Part shown: positions 1-7,359 of the stretch, one piece after another | Position numbering within the stretch: position 1 is the stretch's first letter | Layout of the letters: each line of letters starts with the position of its first letter | NCBI GenBank assembly: GCA_014360855.1 | Contig: JACIWP010000055.1 | Coordinates: 1-10,233, forward strand | Direction of reading: 5' to 3' | Length of the DNA stretch: 10,233 nt | DNA from: Anaerolineae bacterium | Lineage (GTDB): Bacteria; Chloroflexota; Anaerolineae; JACIWP01 | Translations under genes and position numbers: made by a program | Notes under the pieces: model-generated | The model's input: the letters and a program-made list of their open reading frames with translations, nothing else | Told to the model about the DNA's origin: nothing | Database searches by the model: none

Positions 1-635
1 GCCTGGCGATACTGCTGGGCATCCCTCTGGGCGTCTTTTCGGCCACCCATCCCGATTCCTGGCTGGACCGCATCCTGGCGCTGTTCTCGATCTCATTTAT
101 CACCATCCCGTCATACGTGGGTGGGCTGTTTCTCCTGCTCATCTTCGCCGTGCAGTTGCGGGCCATGCCGGCCATCGGCGTGGGTGAGCCGGGCAACATC
201 CCGGATTACATCCGGCACCTGATCCTGCCGGCGGTCGCCCTGGCCATCACCTGGGTGGGGTACCTCGCCCGATTGGTGCGCGCCAGCATGCTGGAGGTGC
301 TGAACGAGAACTACATCCGCGCTGCCCTGGCCGCCGGCATCCCCCTGCGCAAGGTGGTCTATAAGTACGCACTCAAGAATGCCCTCATCCCCACGGTGGC
401 GGTGCTGGGCGTGGGCCTGGGCAACCTGATGGGCGGGGCGGTGTTCGTCGAGATCATCTTCAGCCGGCCGGGCATGGGCACGTTGATTTACAACGCCATT
501 CAGAGCCGCAACTATCCCATTGTGCGCGCCGGCGTGCTGGTAGTGGCGTGCCTCTTCATCGTCGCCAACCTGCTGGCCGACCTGGCCTATACCTATCTCG
601 ATCCGCGAATCCAACTGGATAAGATGCAGGGTTAA
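1..635 (+). CDS. ABC peptide/nickel-type transporter permease, DppB-like (5' partial)
   Basis: Integral membrane permease of a dipeptide/oligopeptide/nickel-type ABC importer, where it would form half of the membrane channel with the next gene product. The frame is open from base 3, so the start lies upstream; 210 residues are visible, about the C-terminal two thirds of a DppB protein. Several hydrophobic segments are visible. The cytoplasmic EAA-type loop that contacts the ATPase begins near base 313 (YIRAALAAGIPLRKVVYKYA), followed by the usual GGAVFVEIIFSRPGMG stretch. The typical family ending LDPRIQL precedes the TAA at 633-635. The next gene starts 5 nt downstream, so the three transporter genes are almost certainly one operon. 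The substrate cannot be read from the permease; the substrate-binding protein is outside the window. Confidence 0.93.
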   Translation, partial: LAILLGIPLGVFSATHPDSWLDRILALFSISFITIPSYVGGLFLLLIFAVQLRAMPAIGVGEPGNIPDYIRHLILPAVALAITWVGYLARLVRASMLEVLNENYIRAALAAGIPLRKVVYKYALKNALIPTVAVLGVGLGNLMGGAVFVEIIFSRPGMGTLIYNAIQSRNYPIVRAGVLVVACLFIVANLLADLAYTYLDPRIQLDKMQG

Positions 636-640
636 GGACT

Positions 641-1531
641 ATGGAATTCGTCATCAGACCTCGCAGTCGGGTACAAGTCTTTCTGGACCGCATCCCTGTG
701 CTGGGGGAAGTGCTCCAGCGGCCGCTGGGCGCGCTGGGCTTCTTCATCGTCTTCATGTTCCTGGTGGCCGTGATCTTCGCGCCTGTCCTGGCGCCGTACG
801 ACTACGCCAAGCAGGATATCCCCAGCATGCTCCAGGGGCCTTCGCGCGCCCATCTCCTGGGCACGGATCACCTGGGGCGCGATCTGCTGTCGCGCATTAT
901 CTACGGCTCGCGCATCGCCCTGATCGCCGCAGTGCCCTCGGTGAGCATTGCCCTGATCGGCGGCATCATCCTGGGCCTGCTCGCCGGCTATATCGGCGGC
1001 ATCGTGGATGACATCATCGTCATCATCCTGGACACCATCAAGGCCTTCCCCGCCGTCATCCTGGCGCTGGCCATCCTGGCCCTGCTGGGCCCCTCGCTGG
1101 TGAACGAGATCCTGGTCATCGGCCTGGCCTGGATCCCAGGGTATGCCCGCGTGACCCGCGCCCAGGTCTTCTCCGCCCGCCAGAACCTGTACGTCGAGGC
1201 AGAGCGTTCGCTGGGCGCGCCCAGCCGGCGCATCGTCCTCCAGCACATTCTGCCCAACATCCTGGCGCCCCTGCTCATCCTGGCCGCCATGGACCTGCCG
1301 GTGGTCATCACCTTTGAGGCCGGCCTCTCCTTCCTCGGCCTTGGGGTGCGGCCGCCCACACCCTCCTGGGGCATCATCCTCTCGGAGGGCTTCAACTTCA
1401 TCCGGCAGACGCCCTGGCCCATCACCTGGGCCGGCCTGACCCTCATCATCACCACACTGGGGTTCACCCTGTTCGGCGAGACACTGCGCGATGTCCTCGA
1501 CCCCCGGCTCATCGGCACCAGGAGGGCGTGA
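641..1531 (+). CDS. ABC peptide/nickel-type transporter permease, DppC-like
   Basis: Second permease of the importer, 296 residues, the usual length for DppC/OppC. The N-terminal transmembrane helix lies at about residues 33-50. It is followed by the conserved periplasmic motif GTDHLGRD (74-81), typical of the OppC_N region. More hydrophobic helices lie at about 93-115, 123-149, 155-165, 208-225 and 262-280. The EAA loop that docks on the ATPase is at about 185-205 (YVEAERSLGAPSRRIVLQH). The C-terminus LDPRL is family-typical. The ATG at 641 follows an AAGGA-like site with short spacing. The TGA stop (1529-1531) shares a base with the ATG of the next gene, which implies translational coupling with the ATPase. 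The substrate is unknown; peptides or nickel are the family norm. Confidence 0.95.
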   Translation: MEFVIRPRSRVQVFLDRIPVLGEVLQRPLGALGFFIVFMFLVAVIFAPVLAPYDYAKQDIPSMLQGPSRAHLLGTDHLGRDLLSRIIYGSRIALIAAVPSVSIALIGGIILGLLAGYIGGIVDDIIVIILDTIKAFPAVILALAILALLGPSLVNEILVIGLAWIPGYARVTRAQVFSARQNLYVEAERSLGAPSRRIVLQHILPNILAPLLILAAMDLPVVITFEAGLSFLGLGVRPPTPSWGIILSEGFNFIRQTPWPITWAGLTLIITTLGFTLFGETLRDVLDPRLIGTRRA

Positions 1532-3594
1532 TGGATCCGGTCCTTGACGTGCGCAACCTGGAAATCAAATACCATGTGCGGGACGGCACCCTCACCGCCG
1601 TCCGCAACCTGAGCTTCACGGTGGGCGCCGGCGAGATCGTCGGCATTGTCGGCGAGTCCGGCTGTGGCAAGAGCACCGTGGCCTCCGCCATCATGCGCCT
1701 GCTCCCGCCCAACGGCGTCATCAGCGCCGGCCAGATACTCTTCCAAGGCCGGGACTTATGTCGGCTCTCCCAGGAAGAGATGCGCGATATCCGCGGCAAG
1801 GATATCTCCATGATCTTCCAGGACCCGCTGACCTCCCTGAACCCGGTCTTCAGCATCAAGGAGCAGATGCTGGACGCCCAGCGCGCCCATCAGCCCAAAG
1901 CGGACACGAAAGAACTGCTGGAGCGCGCCGTGCGGATGCTGGAACGCGTCGGCATCCCCGACGCCGCTGACCGCATCGAGGATTACCCGCACCAGTTCTC
2001 GGGCGGCATGCGCCAGCGCATCATGATCGCCATCGCCCTCCTGTCGAACCCGGCCCTGCTCATCGCCGACGAGCCGACCTCCGCGCTGGACGTGACCCTG
2101 GAGGCACAGATCCTGGAGCTGATCCGCGGCCTGCGCGACGAGTTTGGCACCTCCGTGCTGTACATCACCCATGACCTGGGCGTGGTGGCGCAGTTGTGCG
2201 ACCGGGTCATCGTCATGTACGCCGGCAACCTGGTGGAGGCCGGCGATGTCTTCCGCATCTTCCAGAGCCCCAAACATCCCTATACCCGCGCCCTCCTGCG
2301 CTCCCATCCATCGCACAGCCTGCGGGCGGAGCGCCTGCGCACCATCCGCGGCCGCGTGCCCAGCCTGCGCGACCTCCCGCCAGGGTGCAAGTTCGCACCG
2401 CGCTGTGACTACGCCACCCAGACCTGCCACCTGGAAGAGCCAGGTTACCTGACCATTGACGGGCAGGTCATCCTCTGCCACTCGTACCATCCGGAGCCGG
2501 CCGCGGAAGCGGTGGAGCTGATCCCGGGTTCGCACTCGCGGCGGGCAGTGGTGCAGGCGGTGCGGGATCGCGCCCTGGCGGAAAGCGATGTGGTGGTGGA
2601 GACGCGCGGCCTGCGCACCTATTTTTACGACACCGCCGGCCTGTTGGCGCAGTTGATGGGACGCCAGGCCGGCGCGGTGCGCGCTGTAGACGGGGTGGAC
2701 CTGCGCGTCCATCGCGGGGAGACACTAGCCTTGGTGGGAGAATCCGGCTCGGGCAAGACCACCTTGGGACGCACCATCCTGCGGCTGGAACGCCCCACGG
2801 CCGGCCAGATCATCGTGGAGGGCCAGGACATCACCCACTGGCCGCAGTCCAAGATCCGCCCCCTGCGGGCGCGCATGCAGATGATCTTCCAGGACCCCAT
2901 CTCCAGCCTCAGCCCCCGCATGAAGGTCTCCTCCATCCTGCTGGAGCCTTTCCGCATCCACCATGTGCCGGTGGAGGACCCGAAGAAAACGGTAGACGAA
3001 CTGCTGGAGATGGTAGGGCTGTCGTCGGAGCAGGCCGATAAGTACCCGCATCAGCTCTCCGGCGGGCAGGCGCGGCGCGTGGGCATTGCCCGCGCCCTGG
3101 CCCTGCGGCCGGACCTGCTGGTGGCAGATGAGCCTACCGCCGGCCTGGACGTTTCCGTGGCCGCCGGCATCCTCAACCTGCTCAAAGACCTGCGCGAACA
3201 GCTCAACCTGACCTACATCATTATCACCCACAACCTGAACGTCATCGGCTTCATCGCCGACCGCGTGGCCGTCATGTACCTCGGCCGGGTGGTGGAGCTG
3301 GCGCCCACCGAACTGCTGTTCACTGCGCCCAAACATCCGTACACGGAAGCACTGATGTCGGCCATTGCCATCCCGGACCCGAGCCTGCGGGACAAGCGCC
3401 GGCGCATTATCCTGCAGGGCGAAATCCCCAGCCCGCGCAACCCGCCGGCCGGCTGTACCTTCCACCCGCGCTGTCCGTACGCGGAAAAACGCTGTGCGGA
3501 GGAAGTGCCCCTGCTTCGGCCGGTCAACGGCGGTGAACACCTGGCCGCCTGCCACTTCCCGGAGCGGGTGCGCGGCGGCGCCGTGTTCGCATAG
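1531..3594 (+). CDS. Fused DppD-DppF-like ABC transporter ATPase (two nucleotide-binding domains)
   Basis: A 687-residue cytoplasmic ATPase that supplies both nucleotide-binding domains of the importer in one chain; in Dpp/Opp systems they are usually two proteins. First half: Walker [10 protein letters not shown] (41-49), Q-loop Q97, signature FSGGM (156-160), Walker B with D180-E181, switch His H214. Second half: Walker [10 protein letters not shown] (403-411), Q454, signature LSGGQ (509-513), D533-E534, H567. Both sites look intact. Each half ends in an oligopeptide-transporter C-terminal region with four cysteines in near-identical spacing (C286, C292, C299, C316; C642, C648, C655, C674). 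In DppD-type ATPases this region has been reported to hold a 4Fe-4S cluster. I chose ATG 1531, five bases after GGAGG (1521-1525); GTG 1528 would be too close. Similar fusions are known (GsiA, YejF). Confidence 0.95.
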   Translation: MDPVLDVRNLEIKYHVRDGTLTAVRNLSFTVGAGEIVGIVGESGCGKSTVASAIMRLLPPNGVISAGQILFQGRDLCRLSQEEMRDIRGKDISMIFQDPLTSLNPVFSIKEQMLDAQRAHQPKADTKELLERAVRMLERVGIPDAADRIEDYPHQFSGGMRQRIMIAIALLSNPALLIADEPTSALDVTLEAQILELIRGLRDEFGTSVLYITHDLGVVAQLCDRVIVMYAGNLVEAGDVFRIFQSPKHPYTRALLRSHPSHSLRAERLRTIRGRVPSLRDLPPGCKFAPRCDYATQTCHLEEPGYLTIDGQVILCHSYHPEPAAEAVELIPGSHSRRAVVQAVRDRALAESDVVVETRGLRTYFYDTAGLLAQLMGRQAGAVRAVDGVDLRVHRGETLALVGESGSGKTTLGRTILRLERPTAGQIIVEGQDITHWPQSKIRPLRARMQMIFQDPISSLSPRMKVSSILLEPFRIHHVPVEDPKKTVDELLEMVGLSSEQADKYPHQLSGGQARRVGIARALALRPDLLVADEPTAGLDVSVAAGILNLLKDLREQLNLTYIIITHNLNVIGFIADRVAVMYLGRVVELAPTELLFTAPKHPYTEALMSAIAIPDPSLRDKRRRIILQGEIPSPRNPPAGCTFHPRCPYAEKRCAEEVPLLRPVNGGEHLAACHFPERVRGGAVFA

Positions 3595-3627
3595 CCGGCC
3601 GTACGGTTTCCCTGCCCCATACACGCG

Positions 3628-3672
3628 AACAGGTGGCAGTCCCCTGGCGGGCGGCTGTCACCTGTTTCATTT
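3628..3672 (+). terminator. Probable intrinsic terminator of the ABC transporter operon
   Basis: Bases 3628-3641 pair with 3653-3666 to form a 14-bp stem (core AACAGGTG / CACCTGTT) with two G-U pairs and an 11-nt loop. It is followed by TTTCATTT (3665-3672). It sits 34 nt after the stop of the ATPase gene, as expected for a terminator. The T-run is imperfect, and the right arm overlaps the putative -35 box of the next gene, so the palindrome could also be an operator. Confidence 0.5.
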
Positions 3673-3684
3673 CCCGGGTATAAT
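3655..3684 (+). promoter_or_regulatory. Putative sigma70-type promoter of the TrmO-like gene
   Basis: A perfect TATAAT -10 box lies at 3679-3684. An 18-bp spacer separates it from CTGTCA (3655-3660), which matches TTGACA at four of six positions. It lies about 38 nt upstream of the GTG start. The -35 box falls inside the right arm of the preceding hairpin. The -10 box is convincing; the -35 box is weak. Confidence 0.55.
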
Positions 3685-3722
3685 GGACACAGCAACCGTC
3701 AATCGCAGGAGGAATGGGACCG

Positions 3723-4139
3723 GTGGATATCGTCCTGTACCCTATCGGGTATGTGGAAAACGCGTTCGAGCAGATGACCGCGCCGGAGGAGATCGCCGCC
3801 CAGCCGTCCCGCATCGTGCTGGAGCCGGCCTATCTGGACGGCCTGCTGGGCCTGGACCAGGTGGAGAAGATCCTGGTGGTGTACTATTTCGACCGGGCGC
3901 ACGAGGTGCGCCTGCAGTTACATCCGCGCGATGACCGGAGCAAGCCCCTGCGCGGCGTCTTTGCCACCCGCACCCCGTACCGCCCCAATCACCTGGGGGT
4001 GACGGTGGTCCGTTTGGTCCGGATAGAGGGGAACGTGCTGACAGTGGAGGGGCTGGACGCGCTGAACCGCACGCCCGTGCTGGACATCAAGCCGTTCGAG
4101 CCGGCCCTGGATGGGCCGGCGCCCGACCCGCATCACTGA
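3723..4139 (+). CDS. TsaA/TrmO-family S-adenosylmethionine-dependent tRNA methyltransferase
   Basis: A 138-residue protein of the TsaA-like beta-barrel family. E. coli TrmO methylates N6 of threonylcarbamoyladenosine at position 37 of tRNA, using S-adenosylmethionine. Visible family marks are the N-terminal YPIGYVENAF (6-15), GVFATRTPYRPNHLG (78-92; family consensus near GVFATRSPxRPNPIG) and TPVLDIKPF (117-125). It lacks the extra C-terminal domain of the 235-residue E. coli TrmO and resembles the short single-domain members, whose substrate is less certain. Start choice: AGGAGG (3707-3712) lies only one base from ATG 3714 but ten bases from in-frame GTG 3723, so I prefer the GTG; the ATG would add three residues. 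The TGA stop overlaps the convergent gene's stop by 7 nt. It appears to have its own promoter. Confidence 0.85.
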   Translation: MDIVLYPIGYVENAFEQMTAPEEIAAQPSRIVLEPAYLDGLLGLDQVEKILVVYYFDRAHEVRLQLHPRDDRSKPLRGVFATRTPYRPNHLGVTVVRLVRIEGNVLTVEGLDALNRTPVLDIKPFEPALDGPAPDPHH

Positions 4140-4804
4140 GCAGCGCCCTGGCCGGCCCCTCGCCGGCGCTGGATGAGGCGGATCACTTCCTCATCGCTGA
4201 CCTGGCGAAAGTCCTCGTAAAACTGGCCGACGGCCCAGAACTCCTCGGGTATCAGCGGACATACCACCTCGTCCGCCGCGGCGCGCAGGCGCTCGACCGC
4301 CGCCGGCGGGGCAACCGGCACGGCCAGGATGCGCCGGCGCGGCGCTTTCGTCTGGAGCGCCAGCAGGGCCGCCTGCACCGTGGCCCCTGTGGCCACGCCG
4401 TCATCCACCAGGATCACGGTGCGGCCCTCGATGGGCAGAGGAGGAAGCCCGCCGCGCAGACGCTGTCCCTGAAGCCGGCTGAGCGCCTGCTGACGCAGGG
4501 CCTCGCCCTCCACATAACTGCGGCTGATGCCCAGGCTTTCAATCAGCCGCTCGTCAATGTAGACCATGTCCTCGGCCACGGCCCCCAGGGCGAACTCGGG
4601 GTTCCCCGGCGCGCCGATTTTGCGCGCCGGCAGGATATCCAGCGGCGCCCCCAGTGCCTCGGCCACCTCGGCGGCCACCACCACTCCGCCCCGCGGGATG
4701 CCCAGCACCAGCAGGTCGGGTTGGCCCTTCCAGTGCTTCAGATGTTCCGCCAGCACGCGGCCGGCCTCATGCCGGTCCAGATAATACCCCCGCGACACAT
4801 TCAT
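4133..4804 (-). CDS. Phosphoribosyltransferase-domain protein
   Basis: A 223-residue cytoplasmic protein of the type I phosphoribosyltransferase fold. The PRPP-binding loop is VILVDDGVATGAT (130-142), with the paired acidic residues D134-D135 followed by the Gly/Thr loop. Upstream are LVLGIPRGGVVVAAEVA (33-48) and the RKIGAPGNPEFALGAV stretch (61-76), which together define a subfamily of unassigned phosphoribosyltransferases common in bacteria. The base or nucleotide substrate cannot be told from the sequence. ATG 4804 was chosen; GTG 4807 directly upstream is also possible, and GGAGG (revcomp of 4815-4819) lies 10 or 7 bases from them. Start and upstream stop overlap (GTGATGA), so translation is coupled to the preceding gene. 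It is the last gene of the minus-strand group, and its stop overlaps that of the TrmO-like gene. Confidence 0.88.
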   Translation of the reverse strand: MNVSRGYYLDRHEAGRVLAEHLKHWKGQPDLLVLGIPRGGVVVAAEVAEALGAPLDILPARKIGAPGNPEFALGAVAEDMVYIDERLIESLGISRSYVEGEALRQQALSRLQGQRLRGGLPPLPIEGRTVILVDDGVATGATVQAALLALQTKAPRRRILAVPVAPPAAVERLRAAADEVVCPLIPEEFWAVGQFYEDFRQVSDEEVIRLIQRRRGAGQGAAQ

Positions 4805-5289
4805 CACCGCTTCTCCTCCAGCGCCCGCAGGACCCTTTCCACCGCTTCCTCCGGGGACCCTGCGGGAATGATGCCGGCGTCCGGGACGCCGTCCTTCAGC
4901 AGGGTCCAGGTATGCAGGCCCACCACCGGCTTCCCCATCCGGAGGGCCAGGGCGATTTCTGACAGGGTGCCGTATTCGCCGGCGACGGCGATGGCCGCCT
5001 CGCCGGCACGCACCACCAACGCGTTGCGCATCTCCCCCATGCCGGTCGGAATGACCACATCCACATAGGGGTTGGCGGCGCCCGGCTCATCCCCCGGCAG
5101 GATGCCGATGGTCAGCCCGCCGGCGCGCCGCGCCCCGCGGCAGGCCGCCTCCATGACGCCGCCCAATCCGCCGCATACCACGCCCCAGCCCCGCCGCGCC
5201 AGCTCATAGCCCACGCGCTCCGCCATTTCAGCGGTGCGCGCGTCGCACTGGCCGGCGCCGATGACCGACATCAACCGCAGGCGCGCCAT
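4804..5289 (-). CDS. TIGR00725-family SLOG/LOG-like nucleotide-binding protein
   Basis: A 161-residue Rossmann-type protein related to the LOG ('lysine decarboxylase-like', SLOG) superfamily. Visible motifs are the N-terminal SVIGAGQC (8-15), GGLGGVMEAACRGA (40-53), GMGEMRN (83-89) and AGEYGTLSEIALA (103-115). The last replaces the classic PGGxGTxxE of cytokinin-activating LOG phosphoribohydrolases, with E111 in the catalytic glutamate position. LOG enzymes cleave nucleoside 5'-monophosphates to base and ribose phosphate. The TIGR00725 branch is uncharacterised, so that activity is only a guess here. The neighbouring phosphoribosyltransferase, translationally coupled to it, makes a nucleotide or base-salvage role plausible. 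The ATG at 5289 follows a strong AAGGAGGT; the gene begins 11 nt after the ThpR stop. Confidence 0.88.
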   Translation of the reverse strand: MARLRLMSVIGAGQCDARTAEMAERVGYELARRGWGVVCGGLGGVMEAACRGARRAGGLTIGILPGDEPGAANPYVDVVIPTGMGEMRNALVVRAGEAAIAVAGEYGTLSEIALALRMGKPVVGLHTWTLLKDGVPDAGIIPAGSPEEAVERVLRALEEKR

Positions 5290-5300
5290 CCCCGACCTCC

Positions 5301-5888
5301 TTACCTGCGTCCGGACAAGGGGGCCTCGCCCAATGGGGTATATATCGGGCCGGCCGGCCGCAGGTCACTGCGGAACAGGATCACCGATGTGACCGCCTGC
5401 TCTCCCAACTGCCCGATCTGGGTGCGCTCAATCAACTGGGATATCTCCCGCAGTTCCGCCGGCCGCACCCCATCCCGCACCCGCCCCAGCGTCAGGTGCG
5501 GGGAGAAGCCGCGTTCCTCCGGCGGGAATCCCAGGGGATGCAGGGCACGCTCCACCCGCATTTGCAGGGCCTGGAGCTGGCCGGTCGCTTCCCGCACGCC
5601 GGCCCACAGGACGCGCGGCCGGCGCACCCCCGGGAAGCACCCGAACCCCTCTACGACGAACGAGAAGGGGGGCAGGTCCGCCACCTCACGGCGCAGGGCG
5701 GCAAGGATAGGCTCCACCTGCTCGGGCTGAATGTCTCCCAGGAACTTCAGCGTCAGATGGATGTTGGCGGCCGGCACCCACTTCACCGCGCTCGGCGGCG
5801 CATCCGCCTGGAGCCGGCGCAGGAGCCTGTCCAGCTCCCGATGCAGTTCCTCTCCCAGAGCAATGGCGATGAACGAACGGATAGGCAT
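5301..5888 (-). CDS. thpR: RNA 2',3'-cyclic phosphodiesterase (2H family)
   Basis: A 195-residue soluble enzyme of the LigT/ThpR branch of the 2H phosphoesterases. It hydrolyses 2',3'-cyclic phosphate ends of RNA or nucleotides to 2'-phosphates; older work describes reverse 2'-5' RNA ligase activity. Both catalytic HxTx motifs are present: HLTL at 44-47 (in NIHLTLKFLGD) and HLTL at 131-134 (in GFSPHLTLGRV). The N-terminal RSFIAIAL and the central GFGCFPGVRRPRVLWAGV are family-typical, and the length is normal. The ATG at 5888 has GAGGAAAG upstream. The AEC transporter gene ends 27 nt upstream and the LOG-like gene starts 11 nt downstream, suggesting co-transcription. It ends in TAA. Confidence 0.92.
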   Translation of the reverse strand: MPIRSFIAIALGEELHRELDRLLRRLQADAPPSAVKWVPAANIHLTLKFLGDIQPEQVEPILAALRREVADLPPFSFVVEGFGCFPGVRRPRVLWAGVREATGQLQALQMRVERALHPLGFPPEERGFSPHLTLGRVRDGVRPAELREISQLIERTQIGQLGEQAVTSVILFRSDLRPAGPIYTPLGEAPLSGRR

Positions 5889-5915
5889 GTTTCTTTCCTC
5901 GTTTGAAATTGCGCG

Positions 5916-6833
5916 CTATGTGATCAACGCCATGAGCACGGTCAGGGTGAGAGTGCTCGCCAGTGTGGTCATGAGCACCATGCCGGAGGCGTACTCCGGC
6001 GCCGAACGAAACTCCGTGGTGATGATGACGGAGGTGACGGCCGCCGGCATGGCCGACTGCAGGACAGCCACCTGCCAGGCGACTCCGCTGAGATGCAGAG
6101 CATTGGCCAGAAGGACGCCCACCGCCGGCCCGATCAACAGCCGCACCGCCGTCCCCAGCGCCAGCGTCGGCCAGTCCTTGTCCAACTGGGCGCGGGTGAG
6201 CTGCATGCCCAGCACCATCAGCAGGATGGGGACCGAGGCCTTGCCGGCCAGGTCGGTGGCTTTCACCAGGGGATCGGGCACGTGCCAGCCGGCGAGGTTC
6301 GCTGTCAGCCCCAGCGCTGTGGCGTACAGCAGGGGCAGTCCCAGGGCATCGCGCAGTGCCTCCGCCCAACTGCGGGAACCGCCCCCGCGCGAGGCAATCA
6401 TCGCCCCCACCGAGCTGGTCAGCACGGCCGAGGGGATGAAGTACAGCGTCCCCAGGGCCAGGCCCAGCTCCCCGAAGGCAAAGTAGCAGATGGACAGCCC
6501 GTAGTTGCCGCAGTTGGTGAAGGCCAGCCCGATCATCATGGCACTGCTTCGGTCGCGCCCCAGCCGCAGTATGCGCGTCAACAGCCACCCCAGCGCCAGC
6601 ATGACCAGGACAGCGAGGACGGAAATGCCGGCCATGCGGGCCAGGTCCTGGCGGGCCACCTGGGCCTTGACCATAGCGCTGAAGCCCAGGCAGGGCGAGA
6701 GGAAGTAGAGATTGGTGCGCGAGAGGGTGCGCACGTCGATGTCCAGGCGCCGCTGGAGCAGGTAGCCGGCGCCGGCGATGAACATCACCGGGGCGATGAC
6801 CTCGATCAGGATGGAAAGCAGTTTGCTGACCAC
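5916..6833 (-). CDS. AEC-family (auxin efflux carrier-type) membrane transporter
   Basis: A 305-residue integral membrane protein of the AEC / bile-arsenite-riboflavin-type transporter superfamily. Bacterial relatives include malate and other organic acid carriers. About ten hydrophobic segments are visible, arranged as two halves. The conserved broken-helix motif FTNCGNYGLSI (105-115) ends the first half, and MPAAVTSVIITTEF (262-275) is its second-half counterpart. The substrate is not predictable. The frame is open further upstream, but those codons are Pro/Ser/Arg-rich and unlike the family. I chose GTG 6833 because CAGGAG lies nine bases upstream and the hydrophobic N-terminus (SKLLSILIEVIAPVMFIAGAGY) follows directly. 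It lies between the 120-residue gene (43 nt upstream) and thpR (27 nt downstream). Confidence 0.9.
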   Translation of the reverse strand: MVSKLLSILIEVIAPVMFIAGAGYLLQRRLDIDVRTLSRTNLYFLSPCLGFSAMVKAQVARQDLARMAGISVLAVLVMLALGWLLTRILRLGRDRSSAMMIGLAFTNCGNYGLSICYFAFGELGLALGTLYFIPSAVLTSSVGAMIASRGGGSRSWAEALRDALGLPLLYATALGLTANLAGWHVPDPLVKATDLAGKASVPILLMVLGMQLTRAQLDKDWPTLALGTAVRLLIGPAVGVLLANALHLSGVAWQVAVLQSAMPAAVTSVIITTEFRSAPEYASGMVLMTTLASTLTLTVLMALIT

Positions 6834-6876
6834 GATGATGGGCTCCTGCGGGGGATGGGAAGAGGATGGGGGCCTG

Positions 6877-7239
6877 TCAGCCGATGTCGTCGGTCGTCTC
6901 GCCGGCGGCTTCTCCCTCGGGCTCCTCCATATTGCTGTACAGCTCATACTCCGCCAGTTCGGGCGTGAATACCTCCAGCGCGTACTCGGGATGAATGCCC
7001 ATGGTGGTGCTTAATTCCGCCAGGAGCGAGTCAATGAGCAGTTCGCGCCGGCGGTCATCCAGCGGGGCCACGATCTCCTTCCATAACAGCAAGGTGCCAT
7101 ACGTTCCATCCGGGGTGAAATGCAGGTCCAGCTTGCCGATGCTGACCGGGTTCAGGTTCTCGTCCAGGCGGTCCAGGTCGAAGAGGGCATACTGCTCCGA
7201 TTGGGCGGTGCGCAACAGGCGCTTTTTGTGGAGGTTCAT
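6877..7239 (-). CDS. Hypothetical protein, 120 residues, not recognised
   Basis: I do not recognise this family. The product begins MNLHKKRLLRTAQSEQYALF and looks soluble. It has a basic first ten residues, a probable beta-rich middle (GKLDLHFTPDGTYGTLLLWKE, about 36-55), an amphipathic helix (DDRRRELLIDSLLAELSTTM, 61-80) and an acidic tail (EEPEGEAAGETTDDIG). No signal peptide, transmembrane segment or cysteine is seen. ATG 7239 was chosen because GTGAGGG lies just upstream and the open frame beyond it carries no start with a good ribosome site. It is the first gene of the minus-strand group and is immediately downstream of the terminator hairpin. I found no convincing promoter of its own between 7240 and 7310. 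It is likely real, given ordinary composition and a good ribosome site. Confidence 0.72.
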   Translation of the reverse strand: MNLHKKRLLRTAQSEQYALFDLDRLDENLNPVSIGKLDLHFTPDGTYGTLLLWKEIVAPLDDRRRELLIDSLLAELSTTMGIHPEYALEVFTPELAEYELYSNMEEPEGEAAGETTDDIG

Positions 7240-7310
7240 CCCGAATCCCTCACCGTGTGACGTGGGCCCATGATGACCCGCCGGCCAAGAGCTGGATCGG
7301 CGCTGCAGAA

Positions 7311-7344
7311 AGGGGTGAGTTGCCGACCGGGGCAACTCACCCCT
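7311..7344 (-). terminator. Intrinsic terminator after the peroxiredoxin gene
   Basis: A perfect 14-bp inverted repeat, AGGGGTGAGTTGCC (7311-7324) and its complement (7331-7344), encloses a 6-nt loop. It lies 15 nt past the TAA of the peroxiredoxin. On the minus strand the stem is followed by a short TTTC run. It separates two minus-strand gene groups. Stem quality is high; the short T-run leaves room for partial read-through. Confidence 0.75.
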
Positions 7345-7359
7345 GTGGTTCGCAAACCT

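Noticed and set aside
1756..3624. Long open frames on the minus strand opposite the transporter ATPase
   Set aside because: They are shadows of a GC-rich gene, rich in His, Arg, Gly and Ala without domain motifs; the plus strand has intact ABC motifs throughout.
6834..6947. Longer N-terminus for the AEC transporter (start at 6947)
   Set aside because: The added 38 residues are Pro/Ser/Arg-rich and unlike the family, they overlap the upstream gene's end, and a ribosome site fits GTG 6833.
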